12,325 bases of DNA. It comes from Archaeoglobales archaeon. Its GTDB lineage: Archaea; Halobacteriota; Archaeoglobi; Archaeoglobales; Archaeoglobaceae. The position numbers and the translations under genes are program-made. Shown here piece after piece: positions 6,812 to 12,325 of the stretch (position 1 is the first letter of the stretch; each line of letters begins with the position of its first letter). Location: assembly GCA_003662985.1 (NCBI GenBank), contig QMZD01000015.1, positions 1 to 12,325 of the forward strand. The letters are read 5' to 3'. Under the pieces are notes generated by a model, which saw only the letters and a list, made by a program, of their open reading frames with translations, made no database searches and was not told the DNA's origin.

Positions 6812-7900
6812 ATGGATGCGGAAAAAGCGAAGACAAAGAGTGAAGATGTCAGGGAAAAGATAATTCAAATTATAGAGGAAGGAGGGGCGATCCCATTCAG
6901 TAGGTTTATGGAAATCTGTTTAACCGCAAGGGAGATCTCTTTTCTTCTAGAGGTTAGCTACTCAACCCGATTTCTCGATTCATTTGCTAAATCTTTTGCT
7001 ATCGCAGCTGAAGAGATGCTTGGACTTTGTGAGGGCAATTCCATCTACGATTTCGGGATTACGAATTACGGGTTCGTTAAAAGGGTAGCTAAACTGATGT
7101 CAGACGTTGATTATTACCTCGTTAACCACAGGTATTTAGCATTTAACTGGAGAGATTTGCCTGAAAACGTTCACATAATCGATGAGGCTGAGATTTCAGA
7201 CGTTAGGGGTATAATGATTTCAAATAAACTCGTAAGCATGCTCCCCTTTCACATAGTCTTAAGGGATGAGAGGGAGCCAAAAGAGATCTATGTAGCATAC
7301 AAGAACGGGGAATTTACGGAAATGCCCGTGGAGCTGCAGAACGAGGGGTTGAGAGCATATCTTGAAAGGGTAGAGGATCCAAGATCTAGAGTCGAGATCT
7401 GTCTAGAGGCGATGAAGTTTGTTAAATCGTTGGGCAAAAGGCTTTCAAAAGGTTTTGTTGTAATCTCCGACTATCTCTCCGATCCGATGGAGATGGCTGA
7501 TGCGGAGAGGGCTTCCGGAACGATCACGTGCTACGACAACACCACCCACACCCATAATCCCTTCCTAATGCCTGGAAAGCTGATTATAAGAGCTAGCGTT
7601 AACATCTCTGGACTGGTAGAGTACGGAGAGGATGTTGGATTAAGAGTTGCTGGCTTAACGAACCACCTTCACCTGATGAAAAGTACTATCGGGCTCGTGG
7701 ATGAGTTCTCCGTTGAACTTGAAAAAATTTCAGGCTCAAAATACCGAGACTCCAAGCTCGGTACGGTTAAAATACTAATCCAGCAGAAGGAGATAAGGAA
7801 CCCAATTTTAAAATGCCTTAAACTCGTTCCTCAATTCGGGTTCTGGGAGAAGTACAATTATCCCAGCAAGGATGATTTAGAGATTCTGCCCGAGGGTTGA
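6812..7900 (+). CDS. MidA/NDUFAF7-family protein with degenerate SAM-binding motif
   Basis: 362 residues. ATG 6812 is chosen because AGGTGA ends about 5 nt upstream; GTG 6803 would add three residues and overlap that site. The opening GGAIPFSRFMEICL (24-37) matches the 'GPISFARFMELAL' start of MidA/NDUFAF7 SAM-dependent methyltransferases. Later blocks also match: SNKLVSMLPFHIV (SNELLDALPVHRV in the family), EIYVAYKNGEF, GFVVISDYLSD (DYG strand), GTITCY near 236, PFLMPGKLIIRASVNISGL (the PG.DITAHVDF block), and EDVGLRVAGLTNHLHLMKSTIG. Motif I, normally ELGPGxGxL, reads YDFGITNYG (79-87), and the SNEL glutamate is lysine. NDUFAF7 dimethylates an arginine of a complex I subunit; whether this homolog methylates at all is doubtful. 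It follows the zinc-ribbon gene closely and converges on the NMN adenylyltransferase gene. Confidence 0.75.
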   Translation: MDAEKAKTKSEDVREKIIQIIEEGGAIPFSRFMEICLTAREISFLLEVSYSTRFLDSFAKSFAIAAEEMLGLCEGNSIYDFGITNYGFVKRVAKLMSDVDYYLVNHRYLAFNWRDLPENVHIIDEAEISDVRGIMISNKLVSMLPFHIVLRDEREPKEIYVAYKNGEFTEMPVELQNEGLRAYLERVEDPRSRVEICLEAMKFVKSLGKRLSKGFVVISDYLSDPMEMADAERASGTITCYDNTTHTHNPFLMPGKLIIRASVNISGLVEYGEDVGLRVAGLTNHLHLMKSTIGLVDEFSVELEKISGSKYRDSKLGTVKILIQQKEIRNPILKCLKLVPQFGFWEKYNYPSKDDLEILPEG

Positions 7901-7906
7901 ATTTTT

Positions 7907-7918
7907 GATTTGCAAATC
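7907..7918. repeat. Perfect 12-bp palindrome between convergent genes
   Basis: GATTTGCAAATC, preceded by a run of five T, sits in the 45-bp gap between the MidA-like stop and the NMN adenylyltransferase stop. It could mark transcript ends on either strand, although archaeal termination relies on T-runs more than hairpins. Confidence 0.35.
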
Positions 7919-7945
7919 TACGATTCCCGATCCTTAGTCTCTTCC

Positions 7946-8470
7946 TTAATCCTTGTAACCTGCAACCCTTATTCTCTCCACTCCGTCTATTTTCTTTATT
8001 ATTTCTGCAACCTTCTTAGGCACTAGATCTTCCCATCTCTCTCCCCTTAAAATCTTCTCCCGGATTACCTTTCCCCTGTAAACCTCCCTACTAAAAGTTG
8101 GAGGTTCAATAACCTCTACTCCGGCCCCTCTGAACACTTGCCCTATTACCGGATTCCTCGTTATCAACGTTTTTATTTCTGGCACAAGCTTGATTATGTA
8201 GTACGCGTTTCCAACGTAGATGCTCATCGTTGGGACTGTGGCAGTTATTATCCGCGAGAGGTCTACTCCCTCACTTTTAAGGGCTTCACGGATCATCCAT
8301 ATTCTTTCACCAGCTGTGAAAGGATTTCTGAGGGTATGGCTTTCATCGGCCATGCCGATGAGTATCACCAATTCTTCAAAATCGTCTAGAGCCCACTCCA
8401 CAACTTTCAAATGACCCATATGAAAGGGCTGAAACCTTCCAAAAATTAGAGTTCGAGTAATTTCGGTCAT
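7946..8470 (-). CDS. Nicotinamide-nucleotide adenylyltransferase (archaeal NMNAT)
   Basis: Transfers AMP from ATP to NMN to make NAD+, the last step shared by de novo and salvage pathways. From ATG 8470 the protein is 174 residues, close to the usual archaeal length of about 170-180. The nucleotidyltransferase signature is clear: FGRFQPFHMGH (10-20), with the HxGH ATP-binding histidines. Further family blocks are ESHTLRNPFTAGERIWMI, ATVPTMSIYVGNAYYI (ribose/base pocket region), ITRNPVIGQVFRGAGVEV, and the C-terminal SREVYRGKVIREKILRGE phosphate-binding loop. The start is uncertain: GGGTGAG precedes ATG 8470, while ATG 8482 would add four residues and lies about 24 nt from a TATA box. The gene is 39-52 bp downstream of cdc6 but appears to have its own promoter. 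Confidence 0.94.
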   Translation of the reverse strand: MTEITRTLIFGRFQPFHMGHLKVVEWALDDFEELVILIGMADESHTLRNPFTAGERIWMIREALKSEGVDLSRIITATVPTMSIYVGNAYYIIKLVPEIKTLITRNPVIGQVFRGAGVEVIEPPTFSREVYRGKVIREKILRGERWEDLVPKKVAEIIKKIDGVERIRVAGYKD

Positions 8471-8498
8471 AAACTCACCCATTTTGTTGACTTAAACC

Positions 8499-8513
8499 AT
8501 TAAATTTAAATTC
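8499..8513 (-). promoter_or_regulatory. TATA box of the NMN adenylyltransferase gene
   Basis: On the minus strand the gap after cdc6 reads GAATTTAAATTTAATGG. The A/T core lies 22-26 nt before ATG 8482, or about 35 nt before ATG 8470. It suggests independent transcription from the replication genes upstream. Confidence 0.45.
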
Positions 8514-8521
8514 TATCAAAG

Positions 8522-9640
8522 TCATTTGAATTCTCTCAATGCCCCCATTATTACCTCAGAATCGAACCTTCTCATAATAACCCTTGTTCTACCCTTTTTC
8601 AAACTCTTAAAGACCAGATCTATAACCCTTAGATTTTCAAGCTTTGAAAGTAGATTGTAGAACTTCGTATAGCTCAATTTTTTCTTCTCTAAAAACCTTT
8701 CAAAGAGTTCACCCGTGGTAAGATCTTCATCAGTTGAATAAATCTCTTTCAAAAGCTCTCTTTCCAAATCATCAAGCATCGACATACACTTCCTCAAAAA
8801 AACTTTCCTGCTACCTTCAAAAGATTTTAGAACGTCGTCAAGTTCGATTTTTCTTGAACCTCTCCTTTCAGCCTCCATTCCAGCCATTTTGAGAGTATAC
8901 AGACCAACTCTCAGGTCTCCAGCCTCGAATGTGAGCTCAGCAACCTTCTCGATTACCTCATCCTCAATTGCCCCTTGGTAGAAACCAAGCTCGCATCTCT
9001 TTTTTAGGATTTCAAAAATCTCAATCTCGCCATAAGGTGGGAAGTAGATCTCATCGGGATGAAAAATCGATCCAACTCTGCTGTCAAGTCTTGCTGCCAG
9101 CTTCAAATCGGTTCCTATCGCGATGACTCCAGTTTTCACACCCTCAACCTCTTCGTGGGCCTTGAGGATTGCATATATCGCCTCGTTCATGATCTTGTCG
9201 TCGAGAAGGAGATTTACATCATCTAACGCCACGATTAAAACCTTTTCGCTTTCTGCAAGCTTTTTCAGGATAGATGCATAGAGCTTTGGAAACGGAACAC
9301 CATAAGATGGGAGGGGATAGCCGTAAACCTTCTCGAAGATTTTGGCAAAGATGCCCTGATTTGAATTTACGAGCTGACAGTTAACGTAAACTGGAACTAA
9401 ATTCTGAATTTCACTCTCGACAATTTCTTTGAAAATGAGCTTTATGGAGGATGTCTTTCCCGTGCCCGGAGGGCCGAGACAGAGCATGTTTACTGGGCGG
9501 GATCTGTTTAGCGCTGGCTTGATATTGGAGGAAATTCTGTTGAGCTGCTGTTCTCTGAAAACCAGCTCCTCAGGAAGATATTCTGGATCAAATACCTCTG
9601 GATTGCGAAATAAAGTTTCATCCCAGGAGAGATACTTCAT
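8522..9640 (-). CDS. cdc6: Orc1/Cdc6-type replication initiator (AAA+ ATPase)
   Basis: 372 residues from ATG 9640, chosen because AGGTGGGA lies just upstream; an earlier in-frame start at 9676 would add 12 residues and overlap moaB. Archaeal Orc1/Cdc6 proteins bind origins and load MCM. Order: N-terminal segment (YLPEELVFREQQL, the usual element before the AAA+ domain); Walker A GPPGTGKT (56-63); Walker B LIVALDD (135-141); a sensor-1 strand GVIAIGTDLKL (171-181); sensor 2 GDLR (241-244); and a C-terminal winged helix from about 285 with basic tips (KKGRTR, MRR). Walker B ends in Asp-Asp rather than Asp-Glu, and the sensor-1 Asn position seems to be Thr or Asp. It may be a secondary paralog rather than the main origin binder. 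It follows moaB and fen1 with no room for a promoter, so it is probably in their operon. Confidence 0.92.
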   Translation of the reverse strand: MKYLSWDETLFRNPEVFDPEYLPEELVFREQQLNRISSNIKPALNRSRPVNMLCLGPPGTGKTSSIKLIFKEIVESEIQNLVPVYVNCQLVNSNQGIFAKIFEKVYGYPLPSYGVPFPKLYASILKKLAESEKVLIVALDDVNLLLDDKIMNEAIYAILKAHEEVEGVKTGVIAIGTDLKLAARLDSRVGSIFHPDEIYFPPYGEIEIFEILKKRCELGFYQGAIEDEVIEKVAELTFEAGDLRVGLYTLKMAGMEAERRGSRKIELDDVLKSFEGSRKVFLRKCMSMLDDLERELLKEIYSTDEDLTTGELFERFLEKKKLSYTKFYNLLSKLENLRVIDLVFKSLKKGRTRVIMRRFDSEVIMGALREFK

Positions 9641-9656
9641 CTTCCCACCTTGGCAA

Positions 9657-10211
9657 TCATCTGAGACCTCTGGCATGGGAAATTATATGCTTAAGCGAGT
9701 CATTGATCAAGCTTACAGCGAGTTTTACAGCATTCTTCGATCCAGGAAGGCAAAATACAACTTTTCCATCCATAACTCCGGCTATCGCTCTTGAAAGGAT
9801 TGCAGCAGTTCCAACTTCTTTAAAGCTAAGATACCTAAAGATTTCTCCAAAACCATCGATTTTTTTCTCAAAAAGTGGTTCTACAGCCTCAATCGTCACA
9901 TCCGATGGACTTAAACCCGTTCCACCGGTGATTACCACCGCATCAACCTTCTCAACTATTTCAAGGAGGGTTTTAACTACCTTCCTTCCTCTATCGGGTA
10001 TCAAAGCATACTCCACCACATCAAATTTTAAGCCGTTAAGAATTTCATTGCCCGAAGGATCGTCGATTTTAGCGAGGCTTTCAACCCCCCTCACTCTCCC
10101 ATACCTTTCGTATCTGGAGGTTGAAACAGTTATTATTCCAGCCTTCACATCAATGTCCGCTTCATGTTCATGTTTTCTCTCATGTTCATGCTTTTTCACC
10201 AACTTTTCCAC
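9657..10211 (-). CDS. moaB: MoaB/MogA-family molybdopterin adenylyltransferase with His-rich N-terminus
   Basis: 184 residues. GTG 10211 is preferred: GAGGTGG lies 5 nt before it, and the GTG overlaps the fen1 TAG by one base (TAGTG), a standard coupling arrangement. GTG 10220 would add three residues but falls inside that ribosome site. The MoCF-biosynthesis fold is clear: AGIITVSTSRY (strand 1), DAVVITGGTGLSPSDVT (the TGGTG MPT-binding loop), GFGEIFRYLSF, GTAAILSRAIAGV and VVFCLPGSKNAVKLAV. MoaB/MogA adenylates molybdopterin before molybdenum or tungsten insertion. Before the fold comes a short histidine/glutamate tract, KHEHERKHEHE, an imperfect internal duplication that could bind metal. 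It sits between two replication genes, a functional mix best explained by operon sharing. Confidence 0.93.
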   Translation of the reverse strand: MEKLVKKHEHERKHEHEADIDVKAGIITVSTSRYERYGRVRGVESLAKIDDPSGNEILNGLKFDVVEYALIPDRGRKVVKTLLEIVEKVDAVVITGGTGLSPSDVTIEAVEPLFEKKIDGFGEIFRYLSFKEVGTAAILSRAIAGVMDGKVVFCLPGSKNAVKLAVSLINDSLKHIISHARGLR

Positions 10212-11224
10212 TAAAACCACCTCTCCAGAGTTGCCTGACTTGCCTCCAGCCCCTTCTGTAACTTCTCAACCGCCTTCTCAACCCTTTCTCTACTGAAATC
10301 GTGGCTTTCACAGAGAAACTCAATAATTCCAGCTGAATCCGGTTTTGAGAACTTAAGATCGTATTCATCCGTCACGGGAGGATGCAAGAAGAATTCACGA
10401 ATCTCATTCAGGTTTTCGATTTCCACACTCAGATTTTTGAGGACTTCATCTATGCTCCCATGCTTTTTTATGAGGTTGTACGCTTTTTTGGCTCCAATTC
10501 CCTTTATCCCCTCATTATAGTCTGTTCCAACAAGAATCGCTATGTCGACGAGCTGCTCCCTCGTAATTTCAATCCTCTTGAGATTTTTGTTGAGATCGAT
10601 TACCTCAGGCTTCACATCAATGTAAACATTTCTACCCGGAAGCTTTCTTTTTCCCGTTATAGCAAGGTTTCTTCCGAGTTTTGGGCTCCCGAAGAGTAGA
10701 GAGTCATAGTCTTGGCTGCAGGTGTATTCGGTGTCGCCTTTCAAAGTCATGTAGGCTGCCTGAGCTTCCCCCTCCGACGGAGCTTGAACGACGGGTATGC
10801 CCATCAGCTCGAGCAGTTTCTTGGATGATTCCACGATATATTCATCCATTCTTGCTGTTGCTTGAGCGTACTTCTTCAGATCTTTTTCTCCCCGCTCCTT
10901 TGCAGCAAGAAGTTTTTCTTCCATCTCTAACTTCCTATCTATCCTCTCTTCAATCTCCTTTTTCTTGAACTCTGGGGGTTCTCCATCAAAAACAAAGACT
11001 GGCTTTATTCCAACCTCAACCATATTCGATATACGGTAAAGCAGTCCTGAAAGATGGGAGGTTATTCTGCCCTCAGAATCCTTTAAGGGACTCCCATCAG
11101 GCTGTCTAATGATCGATAGAAACTGATAGATCGTATTAAACGCATCGACGGAGATTTTCGCTCCTGAGAAGAAGTTCAGATTTACACTTTCCCTCTCGAA
11201 GAGGTCTCCTACGTCCGAACCCAT
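10211..11224 (-). CDS. fen: Flap endonuclease 1 (FEN1/XPG family)
   Basis: 337 residues, full length. FEN1 removes 5' flaps during Okazaki-fragment maturation and base-excision repair. The N-terminal MGSDVGDLFERE and VDAFNTIYQFLS are standard; the metal-binding acids are all present: D27, D80 (FVFDGEPP), E151 and E153 (SEGEAQAA), D172 and D174 (SQDYDS), and D235 (VGTDYNEG). A helical arch rich in Lys and Glu spans about 85-120, and the helix-hairpin-helix GIKGIGAKKA follows D235. The protein ends in QATLERWF, a PIP box for binding PCNA. From memory it is very close to the A. fulgidus enzyme. A TATA box about 27 nt upstream of ATG 11224 suggests it heads a leaderless fen1-moaB-cdc6 transcript. 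Confidence 0.98.
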   Translation of the reverse strand: MGSDVGDLFERESVNLNFFSGAKISVDAFNTIYQFLSIIRQPDGSPLKDSEGRITSHLSGLLYRISNMVEVGIKPVFVFDGEPPEFKKKEIEERIDRKLEMEEKLLAAKERGEKDLKKYAQATARMDEYIVESSKKLLELMGIPVVQAPSEGEAQAAYMTLKGDTEYTCSQDYDSLLFGSPKLGRNLAITGKRKLPGRNVYIDVKPEVIDLNKNLKRIEITREQLVDIAILVGTDYNEGIKGIGAKKAYNLIKKHGSIDEVLKNLSVEIENLNEIREFFLHPPVTDEYDLKFSKPDSAGIIEFLCESHDFSRERVEKAVEKLQKGLEASQATLERWF

Positions 11225-11244
11225 AAAAAGAGTTGGCTAAACTG

Positions 11245-11257
11245 GTTAAATTTTTTA
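11245..11257 (-). promoter_or_regulatory. TATA box of the fen1-moaB-cdc6 operon
   Basis: The minus strand reads AAAAAATTTAACC, centred about 27 nt before the fen1 ATG at 11224, with no ribosome site between. This fits a leaderless transcript that would continue through moaB and cdc6. Confidence 0.55.
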
Positions 11258-11273
11258 CCTTAGTTTCAGCAAT

Positions 11274-11591
11274 TCAACGATAGAGTCTCCTTTCAACATT
11301 CTCTAGCCTTTCATCGATTTGCCTGAGATTTGCCTGCAAAATGCCTTCGAATCTCACTTCAAGATCGTCAGCATTAACGGCTATGGCCCTCTTTGTATTC
11401 TCAAACTCCTCCATAACTCTCCTCATCCGCATCTCTATGCTTATGAAAAGCCCGCCCAAAGCGAGAGTCAGCAGAAAGGCAAAGAAAATAACTCCCGGAT
11501 CCGCTTTGTTGTAAAGTGAGAGCCATTTATATGATAGCATGACCGCTGAGAAAACCATCAAGGCCGAAAGGCCCAGCTCTCTTGTATCCAT
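11274..11591 (-). CDS. Small two-helix membrane protein with C-terminal coiled coil
   Basis: 105 residues, start ATG 11591 supported by GGTGAT at 11597-11602. Two hydrophobic segments lie at about residues 8-26 (LSALMVFSAVMLSYKWL) and 33-52 (GVIFFAFLLTLALGGLFI), joined by a short polar loop. From about 53 the chain is a charged amphipathic helix (EMRMRRVMEEFENTKRAIA, later LRQIDERLENVERRLYR) with heptad-like Leu/Ile spacing, likely a cytoplasmic coiled coil. The whole resembles small membrane-bound oligomeric proteins, but I recognise no family. It ends 49 bp before the fen1 start, and fen1 has its own promoter, so a link to replication is only positional. Confidence 0.75.
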   Translation of the reverse strand: MDTRELGLSALMVFSAVMLSYKWLSLYNKADPGVIFFAFLLTLALGGLFISIEMRMRRVMEEFENTKRAIAVNADDLEVRFEGILQANLRQIDERLENVERRLYR

Positions 11592-11773
11592 TTTTCATCA
11601 CCATTTTTTGATAAGCTGAAATAATATATAATTTTTTCATTCGAGGCTTTTGAGTTCGTAAAAAATTCATGAGATTCCTAACAAGAATTTGGGTTTGCAA
11701 AACATTAGATTTGACAGGGTGTATCAGTCTGAGAACAGGGAAAGATGCTATAGAATCAAATCCGACATTATTC
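11592..11773. other. Region between the toxin gene and the membrane-protein gene
   Basis: Apart from the TATA box at 11621-11637 I see no gene. Open frames here on both strands (minus 11527-11859, plus 11669-11881) have Cys- and Asn-rich, unconserved-looking translations and no ribosome sites. I looked here in all three minus frames for the missing RelE C-terminus (Tyr/Arg-rich end strands) and did not find it. Confidence 0.5.
11621..11637 (-). promoter_or_regulatory. TATA box of the small membrane-protein gene
   Basis: On the minus strand AAAAAATTATATATTAT is a strong TATA element. A start of transcription about 26 nt downstream would give a leader of about 10 nt that just includes the GGTGAT ribosome site. 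Confidence 0.5.
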
Positions 11774-11977
11774 TCACTTTTGTTCGTGCAAGTTGCCTTT
11801 TGTCCATGTTTCAACGACCTGCATAGAAATTGGAATTTCTTGTCCTTTGTGTTTAGCATGTCTCGGGGCCCAGCAGCCTAATTCATTTAATTTTCTAAAA
11901 ATAGCCCCTCTTTTACTCTCATCAAGTCTCTCCAAAAATTTACGGGCATTTTTGTGGTATTTTATTGTCCATTCCAT
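11774..11977 (-). pseudogene. RelE-like toxin, apparently truncated
   Basis: 67 residues. The first half, [20 protein letters not shown] followed by SKRGAIFRKLNEL, matches the N-terminal strand and two helices of RelE/ParE-superfamily mRNA interferases. Those toxins are normally about 80-95 residues and end in beta-strands with conserved Arg, Lys and Tyr (of the LRVGDYRVIY type). Here the sequence after LNELG diverges into an unfamiliar tail ending in a run of polar residues, so the catalytic strands appear absent. A frameshift or deletion near 11875 is the likely cause. The ATG lies inside the antitoxin gene, a 16-bp overlap typical of such pairs. Activity is doubtful. A different short toxin subtype is possible. 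Confidence 0.6.
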
Positions 11978-12150
11978 GTTTCAAATTCATTTCTGTAATC
12001 TTCAGGCTGGCCAGCAATCTTATCGATTTCCTTCTGCTCCTCTTCGGAAACGTATGGTGTAAGCTCCATGAGTGCTTTTATCAAAGCCTCTTTAACCTTT
12101 CTTTCGATGATGTCCTCGAGCTCTTTTTTTGAAATCTGAATAACATCCAT
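11962..12150 (-). CDS. RelB-like antitoxin
   Basis: 62 residues, start ATG 12150 at leaderless distance from a TATA box. The N-terminal half ([22 protein letters not shown]) is a long amphipathic helix suitable for dimerisation. The C-terminal half, with [20 protein letters not shown], is acidic and matches my recollection of archaeal RelB-type antitoxins paired with RelE. Such proteins wrap and neutralise the toxin and often repress their own promoter. There is no obvious ribbon-helix-helix domain, so self-repression may depend on the complex. If the toxin partner is dead, this gene is a remnant or may act against other RelE copies. Confidence 0.7.
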   Translation of the reverse strand: MDVIQISKKELEDIIERKVKEALIKALMELTPYVSEEEQKEIDKIAGQPEDYRNEFETWNGQ

Positions 12151-12170
12151 GGACGATTATTGGATGCAGT

Positions 12171-12182
12171 GGATATAATCCT
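12171..12182 (-). promoter_or_regulatory. TATA box of the antitoxin-toxin operon
   Basis: The minus strand reads AGGATTATATCC, centred about 26 nt before the antitoxin ATG at 12150. Its ends form a small inverted repeat (GGAT...ATCC), so it could also be a repressor site. Confidence 0.5.
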
Positions 12183-12234
12183 TCCGCTCCTGAGAATTTT
12201 TCAATTTTTTGGTGCTGTTACATCTTCCTTGGAA

Positions 12235-12264
12235 ATTAAAAAGGGCAGGGATTTATCCCCACCC
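12235..12264 (+). promoter_or_regulatory. Promoter with palindromic element before the right-edge gene
   Basis: AAATTAAAAA at 12235-12244 is centred about 26 nt before ATG 12265. Between them lies the inverted repeat GGGAT-TT-ATCCC (12248-12259), over the expected promoter-to-start interval, so a regulator bound there could block initiation. It could instead be the hairpin end of an element entering from the right. Confidence 0.35.
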
Positions 12265-12325
12265 ATGCAGCTGCAAATAGAAATACCCTTACAGCTAACA
12301 ATAGACGTCCAGAATAAAAAGATTC
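12265..12325 (+). CDS. N-terminus of an unidentified protein (cut by the right edge)
   Basis: Twenty codons are open from ATG 12265 to the edge, translating to MQLQIEIPLQLTIDVQNKKI. The alternating polar and hydrophobic residues look like beta-strands of a cytoplasmic protein. The TATA box at leaderless distance supports a real start. It is divergent from the antitoxin gene. Too little is visible to name a family. Confidence 0.4.
   Translation, partial: MQLQIEIPLQLTIDVQNKKI

Noticed and set aside
9703..10296. Plus-strand open frame of 197 codons opposite moaB and fen1
   Set aside because: It is Ser/Thr/Pro-rich low-complexity antisense to well-recognised genes.
11527..11859. Minus-strand open frame of 110 codons between toxin and membrane-protein gene
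   Set aside because: It overlaps both neighbours in another frame, has no ribosome site, and shows no RelE C-terminal motifs that would rescue the toxin by frameshift.
12236..12325. Right edge as the end of an IS200/IS605 element on the minus strand
   Set aside because: Only a 5-bp-arm hairpin supports it. No transposase motif is visible, and the plus-strand promoter and start fit better.

Overview
The window looks like chromosomal DNA of a euryarchaeon, most likely an Archaeoglobales member (Archaeoglobus, Ferroglobus or Geoglobus type). The evidence is MCM, Orc1/Cdc6 and FEN1 in one window, an archaeal-type NMN adenylyltransferase, a UPF0216/DUF61 protein, a haloarchaeal HTR-like RecA-fold protein, and repeated TATA-like boxes about 23-28 nt before start codons (leaderless mRNAs). 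From memory, the FEN1 sequence is very close to Archaeoglobus fulgidus FEN1. I could not run a search, so the genus is an inference.

Layout, left to right. (1) 1-1282, minus: the N-terminal two thirds of MCM helicase, cut by the window edge. (2) 1283-1937: no intact gene. The minus strand carries what looks like a decayed multi-pass membrane protein, with a 9-bp tandem repeat on each side. (3) 1938-3434, minus: a secreted, membrane-anchored NosD-type beta-helix protein, divergent from the next block. (4) 3699-7900, plus: HTR-like RecA-fold protein with a broken P-loop, nitroreductase, UPF0216/DUF61 protein (preceded by a seven-codon mini-ORF), ECHDC3-type hydratase-fold protein, 56-residue double zinc-knuckle protein, and a MidA/NDUFAF7-type protein with a degenerate SAM motif. 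Most appear to have their own promoters. (5) 7946-11591, minus: NMN adenylyltransferase, Orc1/Cdc6, MoaB, FEN1, and a small membrane/coiled-coil protein. fen1-moaB-cdc6 is a tight operon-like set. (6) 11774-12150, minus: RelB-like antitoxin and an apparently truncated RelE-like toxin. (7) 12265 to the end, plus: the first 20 codons of an unidentified gene behind a good leaderless promoter.

Three core replication proteins (MCM helicase, Orc1/Cdc6 initiator and loader, FEN1 flap nuclease with a PCNA-binding tail) lie within 12 kb. I found no origin-like array of repeats. A second theme is enzyme-fold proteins that keep their family scaffold but lack key active-site residues: the HTR-like protein, the hydratase-fold protein and the MidA-like protein, all in the same plus-strand block. 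I saw no tRNA, rRNA, CRISPR array or intact insertion sequence.
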